Below, piece after piece: positions 34,839-44,703 of a stretch of DNA of 64,000 bases. The stretch lies in assembly GCA_947259045.1 (NCBI GenBank), contig CAMYKZ010000012.1, forward strand, positions 115,299 through 179,298, written 5' to 3'. The position numbers and the translations under genes were made by a program. Numbering within the stretch: position 1 is the stretch's first letter; the number at the start of each line of letters is the position of its first letter. The notes beneath the pieces were generated by a model. That model was not told where the DNA came from. It made no database searches and saw nothing but the letters and a program-made list of their open reading frames with translations. Origin of the DNA: an uncultured Afifella sp. Lineage in GTDB: Bacteria; Pseudomonadota; Alphaproteobacteria; Rhizobiales; Afifellaceae.

Positions 34839-36629
34839 ATGTACCGCGCACCGGTTTCTGAAATCGCTTTTACCCTGAAACATGCCGCCGGTCTGGCGGA
34901 CGCTCTGGAGCAGCAGGCGTTTGGCGAACTGAGCGCGGATCTGGTCGACGCCATCCTGGAGGAAGCCGGCAAGTTCGCCTCCGAGGAGATTGCCCCGCTC
35001 AACACGATTGCCGACAAGCACGGCACACCATTGAAGGATGCCGCCGTCACCATGCCGCCGGGATGGAACGACGTCTATCATCGCTGGTGCGAGGCCGGCT
35101 GGAACAGCCTGACCGGGCCGGAGGAATATGGCGGCCAGGCATTGCCGACCATGCTGTCGATGGCGACCCAGGAAATGTGGAATTCCGCCTCCATGGCCTA
35201 CGCAATAGGGCCGACACTGACGATCGGCGCAATCGAGGCATTGAACGTTCACGCATCCGACGCGTTGAAAGACACTTATCTGGCGAAACTTGTTTCAGGC
35301 GAATGGACCGGCACCATGAACCTGACGGAACCGCAGGCCGGGTCCGACCTTGGTGCAATGAAATCGCGGGCAGAACCAATCGGCGACGGGCGCTACCGGA
35401 TATTCGGACAGAAGATTTTTATCACCTACGGCGAACACGACATGACGGACAATATTGTCCACCTCGTGCTCGCCCGCCTGCCCGACGCGCCGGCGGGCAC
35501 AAAGGGGATCTCGTTGTTTGTCGTGCCGAAATTCCTGGTCAATGACGATGGCAGCCTTGGCGCCCGCAACGATGTTTTCTGCAGCGGCGTGGAGCACAAG
35601 CTTGGCATTCACGGTTCGCCGACCTGCACGATGATCTATGGCGACGGCTTTTCCGGCAATGAACCGGGTGCGATCGGCTGGCTGATCGGCGAGGAAAACC
35701 GCGGACTGGCCTGCATGTTCACGATGATGAACAATGCCCGCCTGGCGGTTGGCATTCAGGGCGTCGGGGTGGCTGAGCGGGCGCTGCAGCATGCCACCGC
35801 CTATGCGACCGAGCGCCGCCAGGGCCGTGCACCGGGCTGGCAGGGCGACGGCATGAGCCCGATCATCGAACATCCCGACATCCGGCAGATGCTGATGACC
35901 ATGCGCGGACTGACCGCGGCAAGCCGGTCCATCTGTTATGCCTGCGCCCATGCCATCGACATGGCGCATAAAGAAGATGGCGACGCGAGAATACACTGGC
36001 AGGAGCGCGCCAATCTTCTGACGCCGGTCGCCAAGGCGTTTTCCACCGACTGCGGGTCCGACGTCGCTTCGCTCGGCGTTCAGATCCATGGCGGCATGGG
36101 ATATATTGAAGAGACCGGCGCGGCCCAGTTGATGCGCGACGCCCGGATTGCGCAGATCTACGAGGGCACCAACGGTATCCAGGCGATCGACCTTGTGATC
36201 CGCAAACTGCCGCAATCGGGCGGCCGGCACGTGCAGGATTACATTGCCGAACTGAAGACCATCGCAGACGACGCCCGGCAATCGAACCGCATCGATTTCG
36301 GCCACATGGGCGAACGCCTGATTGCAGCACTTGGCGATCTGCAGGCTACGACGGAGTTTTTGCATTCCCTCGTTTCGGAAGGCCGCACGGAACAGGCCCT
36401 CGCCGGCGCGACAGCCTATCTGAGATTGTTCGGCCTTGCTGCCGGCGGCTGCTACCTGGCCCGGGCGGCCCTTGCTTCAAAAGACGACAGTCCGGCAGCG
36501 GCGTTACGCGTTCTGACGGCGCGGGCGTTTGCGGAACGGCTCTGTCCCGATACTGCAGGCCTGCGGATTACGATCACCGACGGAGCCGATGCCATATTGA
36601 ACGCCGATGCTGAACTGGTTGCGACATGA
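34839..36629 (+). CDS. Acyl-CoA dehydrogenase with C-terminal extension
   Basis: 596 residues, the long class of bacterial acyl-CoA dehydrogenase (N-terminal, middle and C-terminal ACAD domains plus an extra C-terminal domain). Middle-domain motifs are GEWTGTMNLTEPQAGSDLG and FGQKIFITYGEHDM; the catalytic Glu is in IYEGTNGIQ near residue 441. It oxidises acyl-CoA to the 2-enoyl-CoA with FAD and passes electrons to ETF. It is the first gene of an operon; the enoyl-CoA hydratase starts in its stop codon (ATGA). A palindromic operator lies upstream. Confidence 0.95.
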   Translation: MYRAPVSEIAFTLKHAAGLADALEQQAFGELSADLVDAILEEAGKFASEEIAPLNTIADKHGTPLKDAAVTMPPGWNDVYHRWCEAGWNSLTGPEEYGGQALPTMLSMATQEMWNSASMAYAIGPTLTIGAIEALNVHASDALKDTYLAKLVSGEWTGTMNLTEPQAGSDLGAMKSRAEPIGDGRYRIFGQKIFITYGEHDMTDNIVHLVLARLPDAPAGTKGISLFVVPKFLVNDDGSLGARNDVFCSGVEHKLGIHGSPTCTMIYGDGFSGNEPGAIGWLIGEENRGLACMFTMMNNARLAVGIQGVGVAERALQHATAYATERRQGRAPGWQGDGMSPIIEHPDIRQMLMTMRGLTAASRSICYACAHAIDMAHKEDGDARIHWQERANLLTPVAKAFSTDCGSDVASLGVQIHGGMGYIEETGAAQLMRDARIAQIYEGTNGIQAIDLVIRKLPQSGGRHVQDYIAELKTIADDARQSNRIDFGHMGERLIAALGDLQATTEFLHSLVSEGRTEQALAGATAYLRLFGLAAGGCYLARAALASKDDSPAAALRVLTARAFAERLCPDTAGLRITITDGADAILNADAELVAT

Positions 36630-37378
36630 CCGATCTGATCCTGATTTCCGCCGAAGACGGCGTTCAAACCATCCGCTTCAACCGGCCTGAGAAAAAGAAC
36701 GCGCTGACAAGCGATATGTATGGCCTGATCGCCGACGCACTGGAAACCGGTGACGGCGATGACAATGTGCGGGTTCATCTTTTTCTTGGCAGCGAGGGCG
36801 CTTATACGGCCGGCAACGATATCGGCGATTTCATGAAATTTGCCGCCGGCGGCGGATTGGGCGGCAACGTGCTGCGTTTCCTGCGCGCGCTTGCCACGGC
36901 ACAGAAACCACTAGTCGCCGGGGTCGACGGTCTGGCCATCGGCGTCGGTGCAACCATGATCCTGCATTGCGATCTGGCTTATGCTTCTTCCCGGTCTGTA
37001 TTCCGCACACCGTTTATCGATCTCGGCCTGGTGCCGGAGGCGGCCTCATCGCTGCTGGCGCCGCGGGTCATGGGTCATGTCCGCGCTTTCGAGATGCTGG
37101 TTGCCGGCAGGCCGTTTTCAGCCGCTGATGCCCGCGACGCAGGCCTGATCAATGCCGTGATTGACGAGGCAGAACTGGAAACAACAGCCCGGACTGCCGC
37201 CCTCGACCTGGCGGCCAAACCGCCGCAGGCACTGGCCATTGCCCGCCGGCTGTTGCGTGGTGACACGGCGCAAATCACCGCCCGGATCGACGAGGAAGCC
37301 GGCCACTTTGCCGAGCGTCTGGGATCAGCGGAGGCGCAGACCGCCTTCATGGCCTTCATGAACAAGGGCAAAAAGTGA
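36626..37378 (+). CDS. Enoyl-CoA hydratase/isomerase family protein
   Basis: 250 residues with the crotonase fold: TIRFNRPEKKNALTSDM, the oxyanion-hole segment GAYTAGNDIGDF, and GVDGLAIGVGATMILHCDLAYAS. One of the two usual catalytic glutamates is kept in DLGLVPEAASS; the other position (normally in the GxGG loop) is not a Glu, so isomerase-like chemistry is possible. It is the second gene of the acyl-CoA operon, starting ATGA-coupled to the dehydrogenase and ending GTGA-coupled to the SDR. Confidence 0.9.
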   Translation: MTDLILISAEDGVQTIRFNRPEKKNALTSDMYGLIADALETGDGDDNVRVHLFLGSEGAYTAGNDIGDFMKFAAGGGLGGNVLRFLRALATAQKPLVAGVDGLAIGVGATMILHCDLAYASSRSVFRTPFIDLGLVPEAASSLLAPRVMGHVRAFEMLVAGRPFSAADARDAGLINAVIDEAELETTARTAALDLAAKPPQALAIARRLLRGDTAQITARIDEEAGHFAERLGSAEAQTAFMAFMNKGKK

Positions 37379-38277
37379 GCGACGACGAGCGGCCAGGCGA
37401 ACTCGAAGCCGGCAAAGACACAAAACCGGCTGCCGGACCCTTGGCCGGCAAATTATGCCTCGTCGCCGGCGCATCGCGCGGTGTCGGCCGCGGCATCGCG
37501 CTGGCGCTGGGTGAGGCCGGCGCGACTGTAATCGCCACTGGACGTTCCACCCGCTTCGGCTACCGGACCGAGGGCCGCAGCGAAACGATTGAAGACACGG
37601 TCGAAGACATCAACTCAGCCGGCGGCGACGCACACCCCTATATCTGCGATCATACCGACACACGGGCATTGCAGGATCTGGCCACCTGGCTGTTGCGCCA
37701 GCACGCCGCACCCGATGTGGTGGTTTGTTCCGTCTGGAGCGGCAATGAGGGTTTTGACGGCAGCCGCTATGCCGACGGTTCGTCATGGGGCGCGCCATTC
37801 TGGCAGCGCAGCCTTGACGGTCTGGAGCGGGTGCTGGAAACCGGCGCCTATCCCTATTTCGCAACCTTGCGGGCACTGGTGCCGCTGATGGCGAAACGCG
37901 GCGACGGCCTGATCGTCGCCGTCGGCTTTGACGGCGAAGGCGAATTTCTCGGCGATGCATGGTATGATCTGGGCAAAACGACCCTGCGGCGGGCCAGCGC
38001 GATCGCCGCTCACGAGCTTGTGCCGACCGGAATCACCGCCCTGCATCTTTCGCCCGGCCATGTCGCCACTGAACGGGTCGTGCAGGCCGGCCACGCCGAC
38101 AGCGCGTCGGAGACGCCGCTCTATACCGGGCGCGCGGTCGCGGCGCTGGCGGCCGATGCCGATGTCAGCCGTTTTTCCGGCAAGTCGCTTTTTGTCGGCG
38201 ACCTGGCTGCCGATTATGACTTTACCGATACCGGCGGCGGACAACCGCCGCGTTTCCGCATAAACCAACAGGATTGA
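37375..38277 (+). CDS. SDR family oxidoreductase
   Basis: 300 residues. GASRGVGRGIA (TGxxxGxG-type motif near residue 33) and the catalytic Y-x3-K in WYDLGKTTLRR show an NAD(P)-dependent short-chain dehydrogenase. It has an insert of about 20 residues (CSVWSGNEGFDGSRYADGSS) in the region before the catalytic Ser, unlike the neighbouring SDR. Start is GTG, overlapping the enoyl-CoA hydratase stop as GTGA. In this operon an oxidation of a 3-hydroxyacyl-CoA is a reasonable guess, not a demonstrated role. Confidence 0.88.
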   Translation: MSDDERPGELEAGKDTKPAAGPLAGKLCLVAGASRGVGRGIALALGEAGATVIATGRSTRFGYRTEGRSETIEDTVEDINSAGGDAHPYICDHTDTRALQDLATWLLRQHAAPDVVVCSVWSGNEGFDGSRYADGSSWGAPFWQRSLDGLERVLETGAYPYFATLRALVPLMAKRGDGLIVAVGFDGEGEFLGDAWYDLGKTTLRRASAIAAHELVPTGITALHLSPGHVATERVVQAGHADSASETPLYTGRAVAALAADADVSRFSGKSLFVGDLAADYDFTDTGGGQPPRFRINQQD

Positions 38278-38282
38278 CGAAT

Positions 38283-39155
38283 ATGACAGATCTTGCAGGC
38301 AAGACACTCTTCATCACCGGCGCGTCGCGCGGGATTGGCCTGGCGATTGCGCTCAGGGCGGCCCGCGACGGCGCCAATATTGCGATTGCCGCCAAGACCG
38401 CGGAACCGCATCCGAAACTTGAAGGCACCATCTACACCGCGGCCGAAGACATCGAAAAGGCAGGCGGCAAGGCCCTGCCGCTGATTGTCGACGTGCGTGA
38501 CGACGATGCGGTCAAACAGGCGATCGACAAGGCCGGCGAAAGCTTTGGCGGCATCGATGTGGTGGTCAACAATGCTTCCGCCATCCAGCTGACGCCGACC
38601 GCGCAAACCGATATGAAACGTTATGACCTGATGCACCAGGTCAATTCGCGCGGAACCTTCATGGTGACCAAATTCGCCCTGCCCTGGCTGGAAAAGGCGG
38701 ACAATCCGCATGTTCTGATGCTGTCGCCGCCACTCGACATGAAGGAACACTGGTTCGCCCACCATGTCGCCTATTCGATGGCCAAATACGGCATGAGCAT
38801 GTGCGTGCTAGGTTTCGCCGGCGAATTCCGCAAAAAAGGCATTGCCGTCAACGCGCTGTGGCCGCGCACCACGATCGCAACTGCGGCCGTCGCCAATATT
38901 GTCGGCGGTGAAGGAATGCTCAGGGCATCGCGTACGCCTGAGATCATGGCCGATGCGGCCTATGCGATCCTGCGAAAGCCGAGCCGGGAGTTTACCGGGA
39001 ATTTCTGCCTCGACGACACGCTTCTGGCCGCCGAAGGCGTCACCGATTTCGATCAGTACCGCGTCGACCCCAGTGTCGCGCTGCAGCCGGATTTCTTTGT
39101 GCCTGCCGACAATCAGCCGCCGGCAACCGTATCAATGAAACCCGTGTCAGGTTAA
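38283..39155 (+). CDS. SDR family oxidoreductase, HSDL2-like
   Basis: 290 residues. GASRGIGLAIA near the N-terminus, DVVVNNASAI, a Ser in LMLSPPLD and the catalytic Y-x3-K of HVAYSMAKYG. The closing segment (NFCLDDTLLAAEGVTDFDQYRVDPS, read in parts) is typical of the HSDL2 / fatty-acid-linked SDR family. AGGA lies 8 bases before the ATG at 38283; an in-frame TTG at 38274 is rejected. It is the fourth gene of the acyl-CoA operon. Confidence 0.9.
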   Translation: MTDLAGKTLFITGASRGIGLAIALRAARDGANIAIAAKTAEPHPKLEGTIYTAAEDIEKAGGKALPLIVDVRDDDAVKQAIDKAGESFGGIDVVVNNASAIQLTPTAQTDMKRYDLMHQVNSRGTFMVTKFALPWLEKADNPHVLMLSPPLDMKEHWFAHHVAYSMAKYGMSMCVLGFAGEFRKKGIAVNALWPRTTIATAAVANIVGGEGMLRASRTPEIMADAAYAILRKPSREFTGNFCLDDTLLAAEGVTDFDQYRVDPSVALQPDFFVPADNQPPATVSMKPVSG

Positions 39156-39183
39156 ACGGATTCCGGGTCAATCGAATTCTTGA

Positions 39184-40140
39184 TCAGTCGAATTCCGGGC
39201 CACGCGGACTGGCCATGCCGGCAGCACGCCAGCTTTTCATCAGGTTCTCCAGCTCTTCGTCGGCGTTCTCCGGCAGCGCGATCCTGAGAGTCACCAGCAG
39301 ATCGCCGTTGCCGGACTTGCCCGGCAGGCCCTTGCCTTTCAAACGCAGGCTTTTGCCGCTGCTGGAGCCGGGTGGAACGGTGAGTTGAACCTTGCCGGTC
39401 AGTGTCGGCACCGTGATCTTGCCGCCCAGCACCGCTTCATCAAGGCTGATCGGCAGGTCGAGCCTGAGGTTGGCGCCCTCGGCTGAAAACAGCGGATGGC
39501 GCACAAGACGCACCGTCACCAGCGCGTCGCCGGCCTGGCCGCCGGAGAGCGACGGTTCGCCCTGCCCTTTCAGCCGGATAACCTGTCCGTCCGTGACGCC
39601 AGCCGGCAGATTGAGCGCCACCGTCTTTCCGGCAGCAAGGCTGACCCGCGGTTTCCTGCCTTCGGCGATATCTTCCAGCGTTACGGCAATGACGGCTTCG
39701 ATGTCGTTGCCTTTCGTTGCCCGTGCAGCGAACGGATCGCGCGCAGCGCTGCCGCGTCCGGCGCCGGTAAAAAACGAACTCAAGACGTCGTCGACGTCGC
39801 CGCCGCCAAACTGGAAGCTGCGTGTGCGCCCCCGTCCGCCCGCTGCATCCGAGAACATGCCCGGATCGAAACCGCCAAACCCCTGGCCGGCGCCGCGGTT
39901 GTAGCCGGTAAAGCGCGGATTGCCGTCGGCGTCGATTTCACCGCGGTCGAAGGATGCCCTCCGGTCCTTGTCCTTCAGGATCTCGTAAGCATTGTTGATC
40001 TTGGAAAATCGTTCCTTGGCCCGATCGTCGCCGCCATGCTTGTCAGGATGATTTTCCTTGGCAAGCTTGCGAAAGGCGCGCTTGATCGCCGCCTCGTCGG
40101 CGGATTTGGAAATTCCCAGAACCTGATAGGGATCACTCAT
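39184..40140 (-). CDS. DnaJ-family co-chaperone without zinc domain (CbpA/DjlA-like type II)
   Basis: 318 residues. The J domain (residues 2-65) has the HPD motif in ENHPDKHGG. A Gly/Phe-rich linker follows (GYNRGAGQGFGG), and then the DnaJ C-terminal substrate-binding domains (VSLAAGKTVALNLPAGVTDG, VTVRLVRHPLFS). No zinc-finger cysteines are present, so it is a CbpA-like J protein that activates DnaK. ATG at 40140 chosen over a TTG at 40152. It is followed on the same strand after about 80 bases by no gene, and the lipoprotein gene lies upstream. Confidence 0.9.
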   Translation of the reverse strand: MSDPYQVLGISKSADEAAIKRAFRKLAKENHPDKHGGDDRAKERFSKINNAYEILKDKDRRASFDRGEIDADGNPRFTGYNRGAGQGFGGFDPGMFSDAAGGRGRTRSFQFGGGDVDDVLSSFFTGAGRGSAARDPFAARATKGNDIEAVIAVTLEDIAEGRKPRVSLAAGKTVALNLPAGVTDGQVIRLKGQGEPSLSGGQAGDALVTVRLVRHPLFSAEGANLRLDLPISLDEAVLGGKITVPTLTGKVQLTVPPGSSSGKSLRLKGKGLPGKSGNGDLLVTLRIALPENADEELENLMKSWRAAGMASPRGPEFD

Positions 40141-40224
40141 TCGACGCCCCAAAACCCTTATTCATTCACGCCGGATATGGTGATCAATACTGCGAATTTC
40201 CAGAGTTTTGTGGACCCGCCGTTT

Positions 40225-40731
40225 TTAGCCCCCCGATGCGGGCTCTTCGCCATAATCATCAGGATCTGGCTTGTCGCTCAGCGATTTTACCGCCACATTG
40301 CCGCGTTCGTCCCGGCAGGCGACGCCTGAAAAGCGGTGAACGCCGCTGACACTGGTCACTGTTGCGCCGAATTCCCTGCAATCTTCGCTGGCTTCGGAAG
40401 CAATCTGCGCCCCGGCCTTCCAGGTTCCGACCGATCCGGTGGCGCCATTGACCCAGTCAACCGAATCGCTGGTCACCGTATCGAACGCCACCTTGCTGGC
40501 CACCTCACCGATCACCGCAGCATCGGAATAGGCCAACGCCTTCGGCAGCGGCTGTTCGACCTTCACTCCCGAGCCGATGGCGGCGGTCGACGCCGGGCCA
40601 TCGGAATCGCCGAGCGGTATCGAGATGGTGCTGCAGCCTGACAGCGCAACAGCAAGAATGAAACCGGAAAACGGCGAAATGGCCCGTACCCAATTGCTGG
40701 AATGTGACTTATTGTGGTTGTTGTTACGCAC
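40225..40731 (-). CDS. RT0821/Lpp0805 family surface lipoprotein
   Basis: About 168 residues with the lipobox LSGC (in [12 protein letters not shown]) at the end of a hydrophobic signal segment, so it is a lipoprotein anchored in the envelope. The mature part has the family pattern including [28 protein letters not shown]. Such proteins are conserved in alphaproteobacteria with no known role. The start is uncertain: GTG at 40731 leaves pdxH intact, while an ATG at 40755 or 40779 would overlap pdxH. Only 17 bases separate the GTG from the pdxH start. Confidence 0.75.
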   Translation of the reverse strand: MRNNNHNKSHSSNWVRAISPFSGFILAVALSGCSTISIPLGDSDGPASTAAIGSGVKVEQPLPKALAYSDAAVIGEVASKVAFDTVTSDSVDWVNGATGSVGTWKAGAQIASEASEDCREFGATVTSVSGVHRFSGVACRDERGNVAVKSLSDKPDPDDYGEEPASGG

Positions 40732-40748
40732 GAATTGGAATCCGGTTA

Positions 40749-41381
40749 ATGTCATCACAAACGAAGTATGAAGAAGCAACGTTAATATCTGGTAACCTTG
40801 ACGGGGTTGATCCGTTCGACCTCTTCCAGGACTGGCTTGCCAAAGCTGACGGAGCGGAAGTCAACGACCATAATGCAATGGCGCTGGCCACTGTGGACAG
40901 CGACGGAATGCCCGATGTCCGGATGGTTCTGCTCAAGGGCTTCGACAAGACCGGTTTTGTTTTCTACACCAATCTGGGCAGCAACAAGGCAAGGCAGCTT
41001 GAAAACAACCGCAATGCGGCTTTGTGTTTCCACTGGAAGAGCCTGCGGCGGCAGGTCCGCATCCGCGGCAGCGTGACGCCGGTGAGCGATGCGGACGCCG
41101 ACGCCTATTTTGCAAGCCGGGCGCGGCTGAGCCGTATCGGCGCCTGGGCAAGCCGCCAGTCACAGCCGCTTGAGAGCCGGTTTGCGCTGGAAAAGGCCGT
41201 GGCCGCAATTACCGCCCGCTATCCGGTCGGCGCCATTCCACGGCCGGATCACTGGTCCGGGTTCCAGCTGGCGCCGGTTTCGATGGAGTTCTGGCAGGAG
41301 GGCGCCTTCCGGATGCATGACCGGTTTATCTTCCGGCAGCAAGCGGGGGAGACATGGTCGGCGACACGGCTTTATCCTTAA
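40749..41381 (+). CDS. pdxH: Pyridoxamine 5'-phosphate oxidase
   Basis: 210 residues. FMN-binding split-barrel with [23 protein letters not shown], the FVFYTN strand, [15 protein letters not shown], and the family ending [16 protein letters not shown] ... HDRFIF. It oxidises pyridoxine or pyridoxamine phosphate to pyridoxal phosphate. ATG at 40749 (MSSQTKYEE) is preferred because the longer frame to 40704 would run into the lipoprotein gene. Neighbour of the lipoprotein and DnaJ, as in other alphaproteobacteria. Confidence 0.95.
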   Translation: MSSQTKYEEATLISGNLDGVDPFDLFQDWLAKADGAEVNDHNAMALATVDSDGMPDVRMVLLKGFDKTGFVFYTNLGSNKARQLENNRNAALCFHWKSLRRQVRIRGSVTPVSDADADAYFASRARLSRIGAWASRQSQPLESRFALEKAVAAITARYPVGAIPRPDHWSGFQLAPVSMEFWQEGAFRMHDRFIFRQQAGETWSATRLYP

Positions 41382-41558
41382 TGTTACCTGAAGTAAGACA
41401 CTGAATTCACGAGATTTTAACTGGTTAACGCCGGATTCACGCAAGAAACAAATAAGGCGGAAAGGCGGCATTTTCTAAACCGACCGTTAATCACGAGCCG
41501 TCATGTTCGATGGTAACTTCGTCAAATCAGGCGAACAACACGAATTCAGGTTGGTATC

Positions 41559-42926
41559 ATGTTCACATCAGGGCTTTTGAACCAGGCAAAAAAGAAATTA
41601 TCCAGCTCGTCCATGCTGCGGCGCTTCGGCGACCTGCGCAGGGATGAACGCGGCAACATTCTGATCATGGCGGCATTCATGCTGCCGGTGATGATCGGCG
41701 CGATGGGTCTGGGCGCGGAAGCAAGCTACCGCTATCAGCAGCAGCGCAAGATCCAGCATGCCGCAGACGTGGCAGCACATGGCGCCGGCATCCGGGCTGC
41801 ATTTGGCGACCCGTCCACCGTCTATGACCCGTTGGGAGAAGGCCTTGCCGTCCAGGCTGCTTGGGATCAGTCAAATGGGACTTACAACCTCAATGACAGC
41901 ACCAACGGCGCGATCCAGAACGGTGCATTTGCCGGCCAGTCAACAGGCCCCAATGGCGGTTCGCTTATCGAGGTGGTGCTGACGGAAACCGTGCCGCGGC
42001 TGTTTTCGCAGATGTATGGCGGCACCGATATCACCGTATCGGCCTATGCCGTTGCCGAAGTCTTGGAGCAGCGGGACGCCTGTGTGCTGGCGCTCGACAC
42101 AAGCGCCTCGCGGGCGATGGAATTTTCTGGCAGCACCAGCCTCAACCTGGCCGGTTGCGAGATCGCATCCAATTCAAACGCCTCCGATGCCATCTATCAG
42201 GGCGGTTCGTCGAGCGTGACCGCCGATTGTATCAACGCGGTCGGCCAAGTCACCGACACCGGCGGTATCACCCTTACCGATGCGAACTGCACCGCACCGC
42301 GTGAGAATCAGCCGATGGTATCGGATCCCTACGGCGGCGTTGCCGAGCCGGCGATCGAAGGACCGTGCGTGAACTGGAATTCGGTGACATCCGGCCCGCC
42401 GCATGCAACCAAGAACATCAATGCGATTTTCAACCATTCCAGCGGTTTTCTCTCGATGCGGTTCTGCACTCAGACTGTCCAGATGCAGCAGAGAATCAAT
42501 TTCGGCCCGGGCATCTATATCCTCGACGGTGTCGATATGAGGGTCAATGCCAACGCTGACGTCAACGGTTCGGACTTGATGTTCTACCTGGTCAACGGGG
42601 CAAGCGTGACGATCAACGGTTCGGGCGACCTGAACCTTTCCGCCATGACCACCGGCGACTGGGCGCCGATCCTGTTCTTCAGCAGCCGGACAAACACCGC
42701 CACTTCGCACCAGTTGAACGGCAGTTCAAGTTCGTCTTTTGAAGGCGTGATGTATTTCCCGAACGGTTCACTCGATTACAACGGTGGAGCCGGCATTGCC
42801 GGGGCCTGTACCCAGGTCATCGGCAATACGGTGACGTTTACCGGCAATTCGGACTTCAGGTCAGATTGTACCAGCTATCCGTTCAATCCGATTGTCACCA
42901 GCGCCCTGGTTCAGCTGATCGACTGA
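41559..42926 (+). CDS. TadG-like pilus assembly protein, first copy of a tandem pair
   Basis: 455 residues. Residues 28-75 form the Tad domain: a conserved DERGNILIMAAFMLPVM start, a membrane helix at 33-54, then AEASYRYQQQRKIQHAADVAAHGA. The rest is exported and rich in Asn, Gly, Ser and Thr with repeated short strands (NINAIFNHSSG, DGVDMRVNANADVNGSD, SHQLNGSSSSSFEGVMYFPNGS), suggesting a beta-helix rather than the VWA domain usual in TadG. Six or more cysteines may form disulfides. It is nearly duplicated at 43137-44498. It probably sits in the envelope as a minor pilin-like component. Confidence 0.8.
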   Translation: MFTSGLLNQAKKKLSSSSMLRRFGDLRRDERGNILIMAAFMLPVMIGAMGLGAEASYRYQQQRKIQHAADVAAHGAGIRAAFGDPSTVYDPLGEGLAVQAAWDQSNGTYNLNDSTNGAIQNGAFAGQSTGPNGGSLIEVVLTETVPRLFSQMYGGTDITVSAYAVAEVLEQRDACVLALDTSASRAMEFSGSTSLNLAGCEIASNSNASDAIYQGGSSSVTADCINAVGQVTDTGGITLTDANCTAPRENQPMVSDPYGGVAEPAIEGPCVNWNSVTSGPPHATKNINAIFNHSSGFLSMRFCTQTVQMQQRINFGPGIYILDGVDMRVNANADVNGSDLMFYLVNGASVTINGSGDLNLSAMTTGDWAPILFFSSRTNTATSHQLNGSSSSSFEGVMYFPNGSLDYNGGAGIAGACTQVIGNTVTFTGNSDFRSDCTSYPFNPIVTSALVQLID

Positions 42927-42946
42927 CGGATATTGGAGTTTCGATC

Positions 42947-42977
42947 AAAAGCCCGGGCAAAAAGCCCGGGCTTTTTT
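42947..42977 (+). terminator. Rho-independent terminator
   Basis: Stem AAAAGCCCGGGC / GCCCGGGCTTTT around a five-A loop, with six T residues at the end of the right arm. It lies 20 bases after the stop of the first TadG-like gene and shows that the tandem genes are separately terminated. Confidence 0.9.
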
Positions 42978-43136
42978 GATTCCTGCACAGAGTTTGCAAT
43001 CCATTTATTGCAGCTGATACTCATTAATAAATTGTTTACATTAACGCCGAGTTGTCGAAATACTTTCGTTGAAATGTGATACTCACTGAATTCTATGCCG
43101 ATAGTGTGGCTGGACACTATAACGAGGAACAAACTC

Positions 43137-44498
43137 ATGATGTCAGAAAATGGATTTCGCCAAACAGAGAAGCGGGTCCGCCGGATCACCCGCATTTCCC
43201 GTCTTCGTGACGTGATGGTATCGTTTTGGCGGGACAATAGCGGCGGCGCGATGATCATGGGTGCCATCATGTTTCCGGTTATGGTTGGTGCGATGGGGCT
43301 CGGCGTCGAAGCGAGCTATCGATACCACCAACAGCGCAAGATCCAGCATGCTGCCGACGCCGGCGCACACGGGGCGGCCGTGCGGAAGGCGTTCGGCGAT
43401 TTGTCCGCCGTCTACGACCCGCTTGGTCAGCAGCTGGCGGTGAGTGCATCCTGGGATCAGACTAATGGCACCTATACGCTGAATGAGCCGCCTGTGAACG
43501 GACCCTATGCCGGTCAATCGACCGGTCCGAACGGCGGAGAACTCATTGAAGTGGTTCTGGACGAAACCGTTCCGCGCCTGCTCTCGCGGATCTACAACAG
43601 CAACGACATTACCGTTTCCGCCTATGCGGTTGCGGAAGTTCTGAAGGTTCGCGATGCCTGCGTGCTGTCGCTTGACCCGTCTGCCGCCCGGGCGATGGAA
43701 TTTTCCGGCAGCGCCAGCCTGAATCTGACAGGGTGTGACATTGCCTCCAATTCCACCGCACCCGATTCCGTCTATCAGGGTGGTTCGTCGAGCGTGACGG
43801 CCGATTGCATCAACGCCGCCGGCCTGGTCGATGACAGCGGCGGCATTTCGCTTTCCGACCCGGAATGTCTGACACCGAGAGAAAACCAGCCGATAACATC
43901 AGATCCCTATGCCAGCGTTGCCGAACCGGCAATTGAGGGTCCATGTGTAAACTGGAATTCGCTGACCTCCGGACCCGGGACAAAAAACATCAACGCCAAT
44001 TTCGGCCATTCCAGCGGCCTCCTGTCGATGCACTTCTGTACGCAGGCCGTATCCATGAAGCAGAAGATCAATTTCGGTCCAGGGCTGTACATTGTCGACG
44101 GCGTCGACATGACGGTCAACGCCAACGCCGAAGTCAGCGGGTCGGACGTAATTTTCTATCTGGTCAATGGCGCACAGTTGCAGATCAACGGCTCCGGCGA
44201 ACTGAACCTGGCCGCCCGCACTGTGGATCCGTGGGGGGCGATCCTGTTTTTCAGCAGCCGGACGAATACGGTGACCAGCCATCAGCTCAACGGCAATTCG
44301 TCATCTTCGTTTGAAGGCGTGATGTATTTTCCGAACGCTGCGCTGGATTACAATGGCGGCGCAGGCATTGCCGGCGCCTGCACCCAGGTGATCGCCAATA
44401 CGATAACATTCACCGGCAATTCGGATTTCCAGTCCGACTGCACCAGCTTCCCGTTCAAGGATATCGTCACCAGCGCGCTGGTTCAATTGATCGATTAA
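43137..44498 (+). CDS. TadG-like pilus assembly protein, second copy of a tandem pair
   Basis: 453 residues, highly similar to the first copy throughout. It has the Tad domain with a membrane helix at about 38-57 (GAMIMGAIMFPVMVGAMGLG) and QQRKIQHAADAGAHGAA. The C-terminal half shares nearly every residue with copy one in stretches such as EGVMYFPN and NGGAGIAGACTQVIANTITFTGNSD (read in parts). GAGGAA lies 8 bases before the ATG at 43137. It has its own upstream gap of about 160 bases and may be separately expressed from copy one. Confidence 0.8.
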   Translation: MMSENGFRQTEKRVRRITRISRLRDVMVSFWRDNSGGAMIMGAIMFPVMVGAMGLGVEASYRYHQQRKIQHAADAGAHGAAVRKAFGDLSAVYDPLGQQLAVSASWDQTNGTYTLNEPPVNGPYAGQSTGPNGGELIEVVLDETVPRLLSRIYNSNDITVSAYAVAEVLKVRDACVLSLDPSAARAMEFSGSASLNLTGCDIASNSTAPDSVYQGGSSSVTADCINAAGLVDDSGGISLSDPECLTPRENQPITSDPYASVAEPAIEGPCVNWNSLTSGPGTKNINANFGHSSGLLSMHFCTQAVSMKQKINFGPGLYIVDGVDMTVNANAEVSGSDVIFYLVNGAQLQINGSGELNLAARTVDPWGAILFFSSRTNTVTSHQLNGNSSSSFEGVMYFPNAALDYNGGAGIAGACTQVIANTITFTGNSDFQSDCTSFPFKDIVTSALVQLID

Positions 44499-44703
44499 GT
44501 CGGAATTGGCCCGTTCTTGTCGAATGAGCCATCAATATTCGTTAATACTTTATTCACGTTGACAGTAGAAACACTGCGATTTCTTAACGAACAAACCGAT
44601 ATTTAATTCCCATCAACTGATGAGATGCTATGATCATTGAACACAAGTCATTGATGCATTGGAATACCCCCGGGTGTGGAGAGCATCGAAAGGAACTGAG
44701 ATC

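Noticed and set aside
35295..36365. Minus-strand frame inside the acyl-CoA dehydrogenase gene
   Set aside because: The sense gene is conserved and complete, and the antisense frame is not protein-like.
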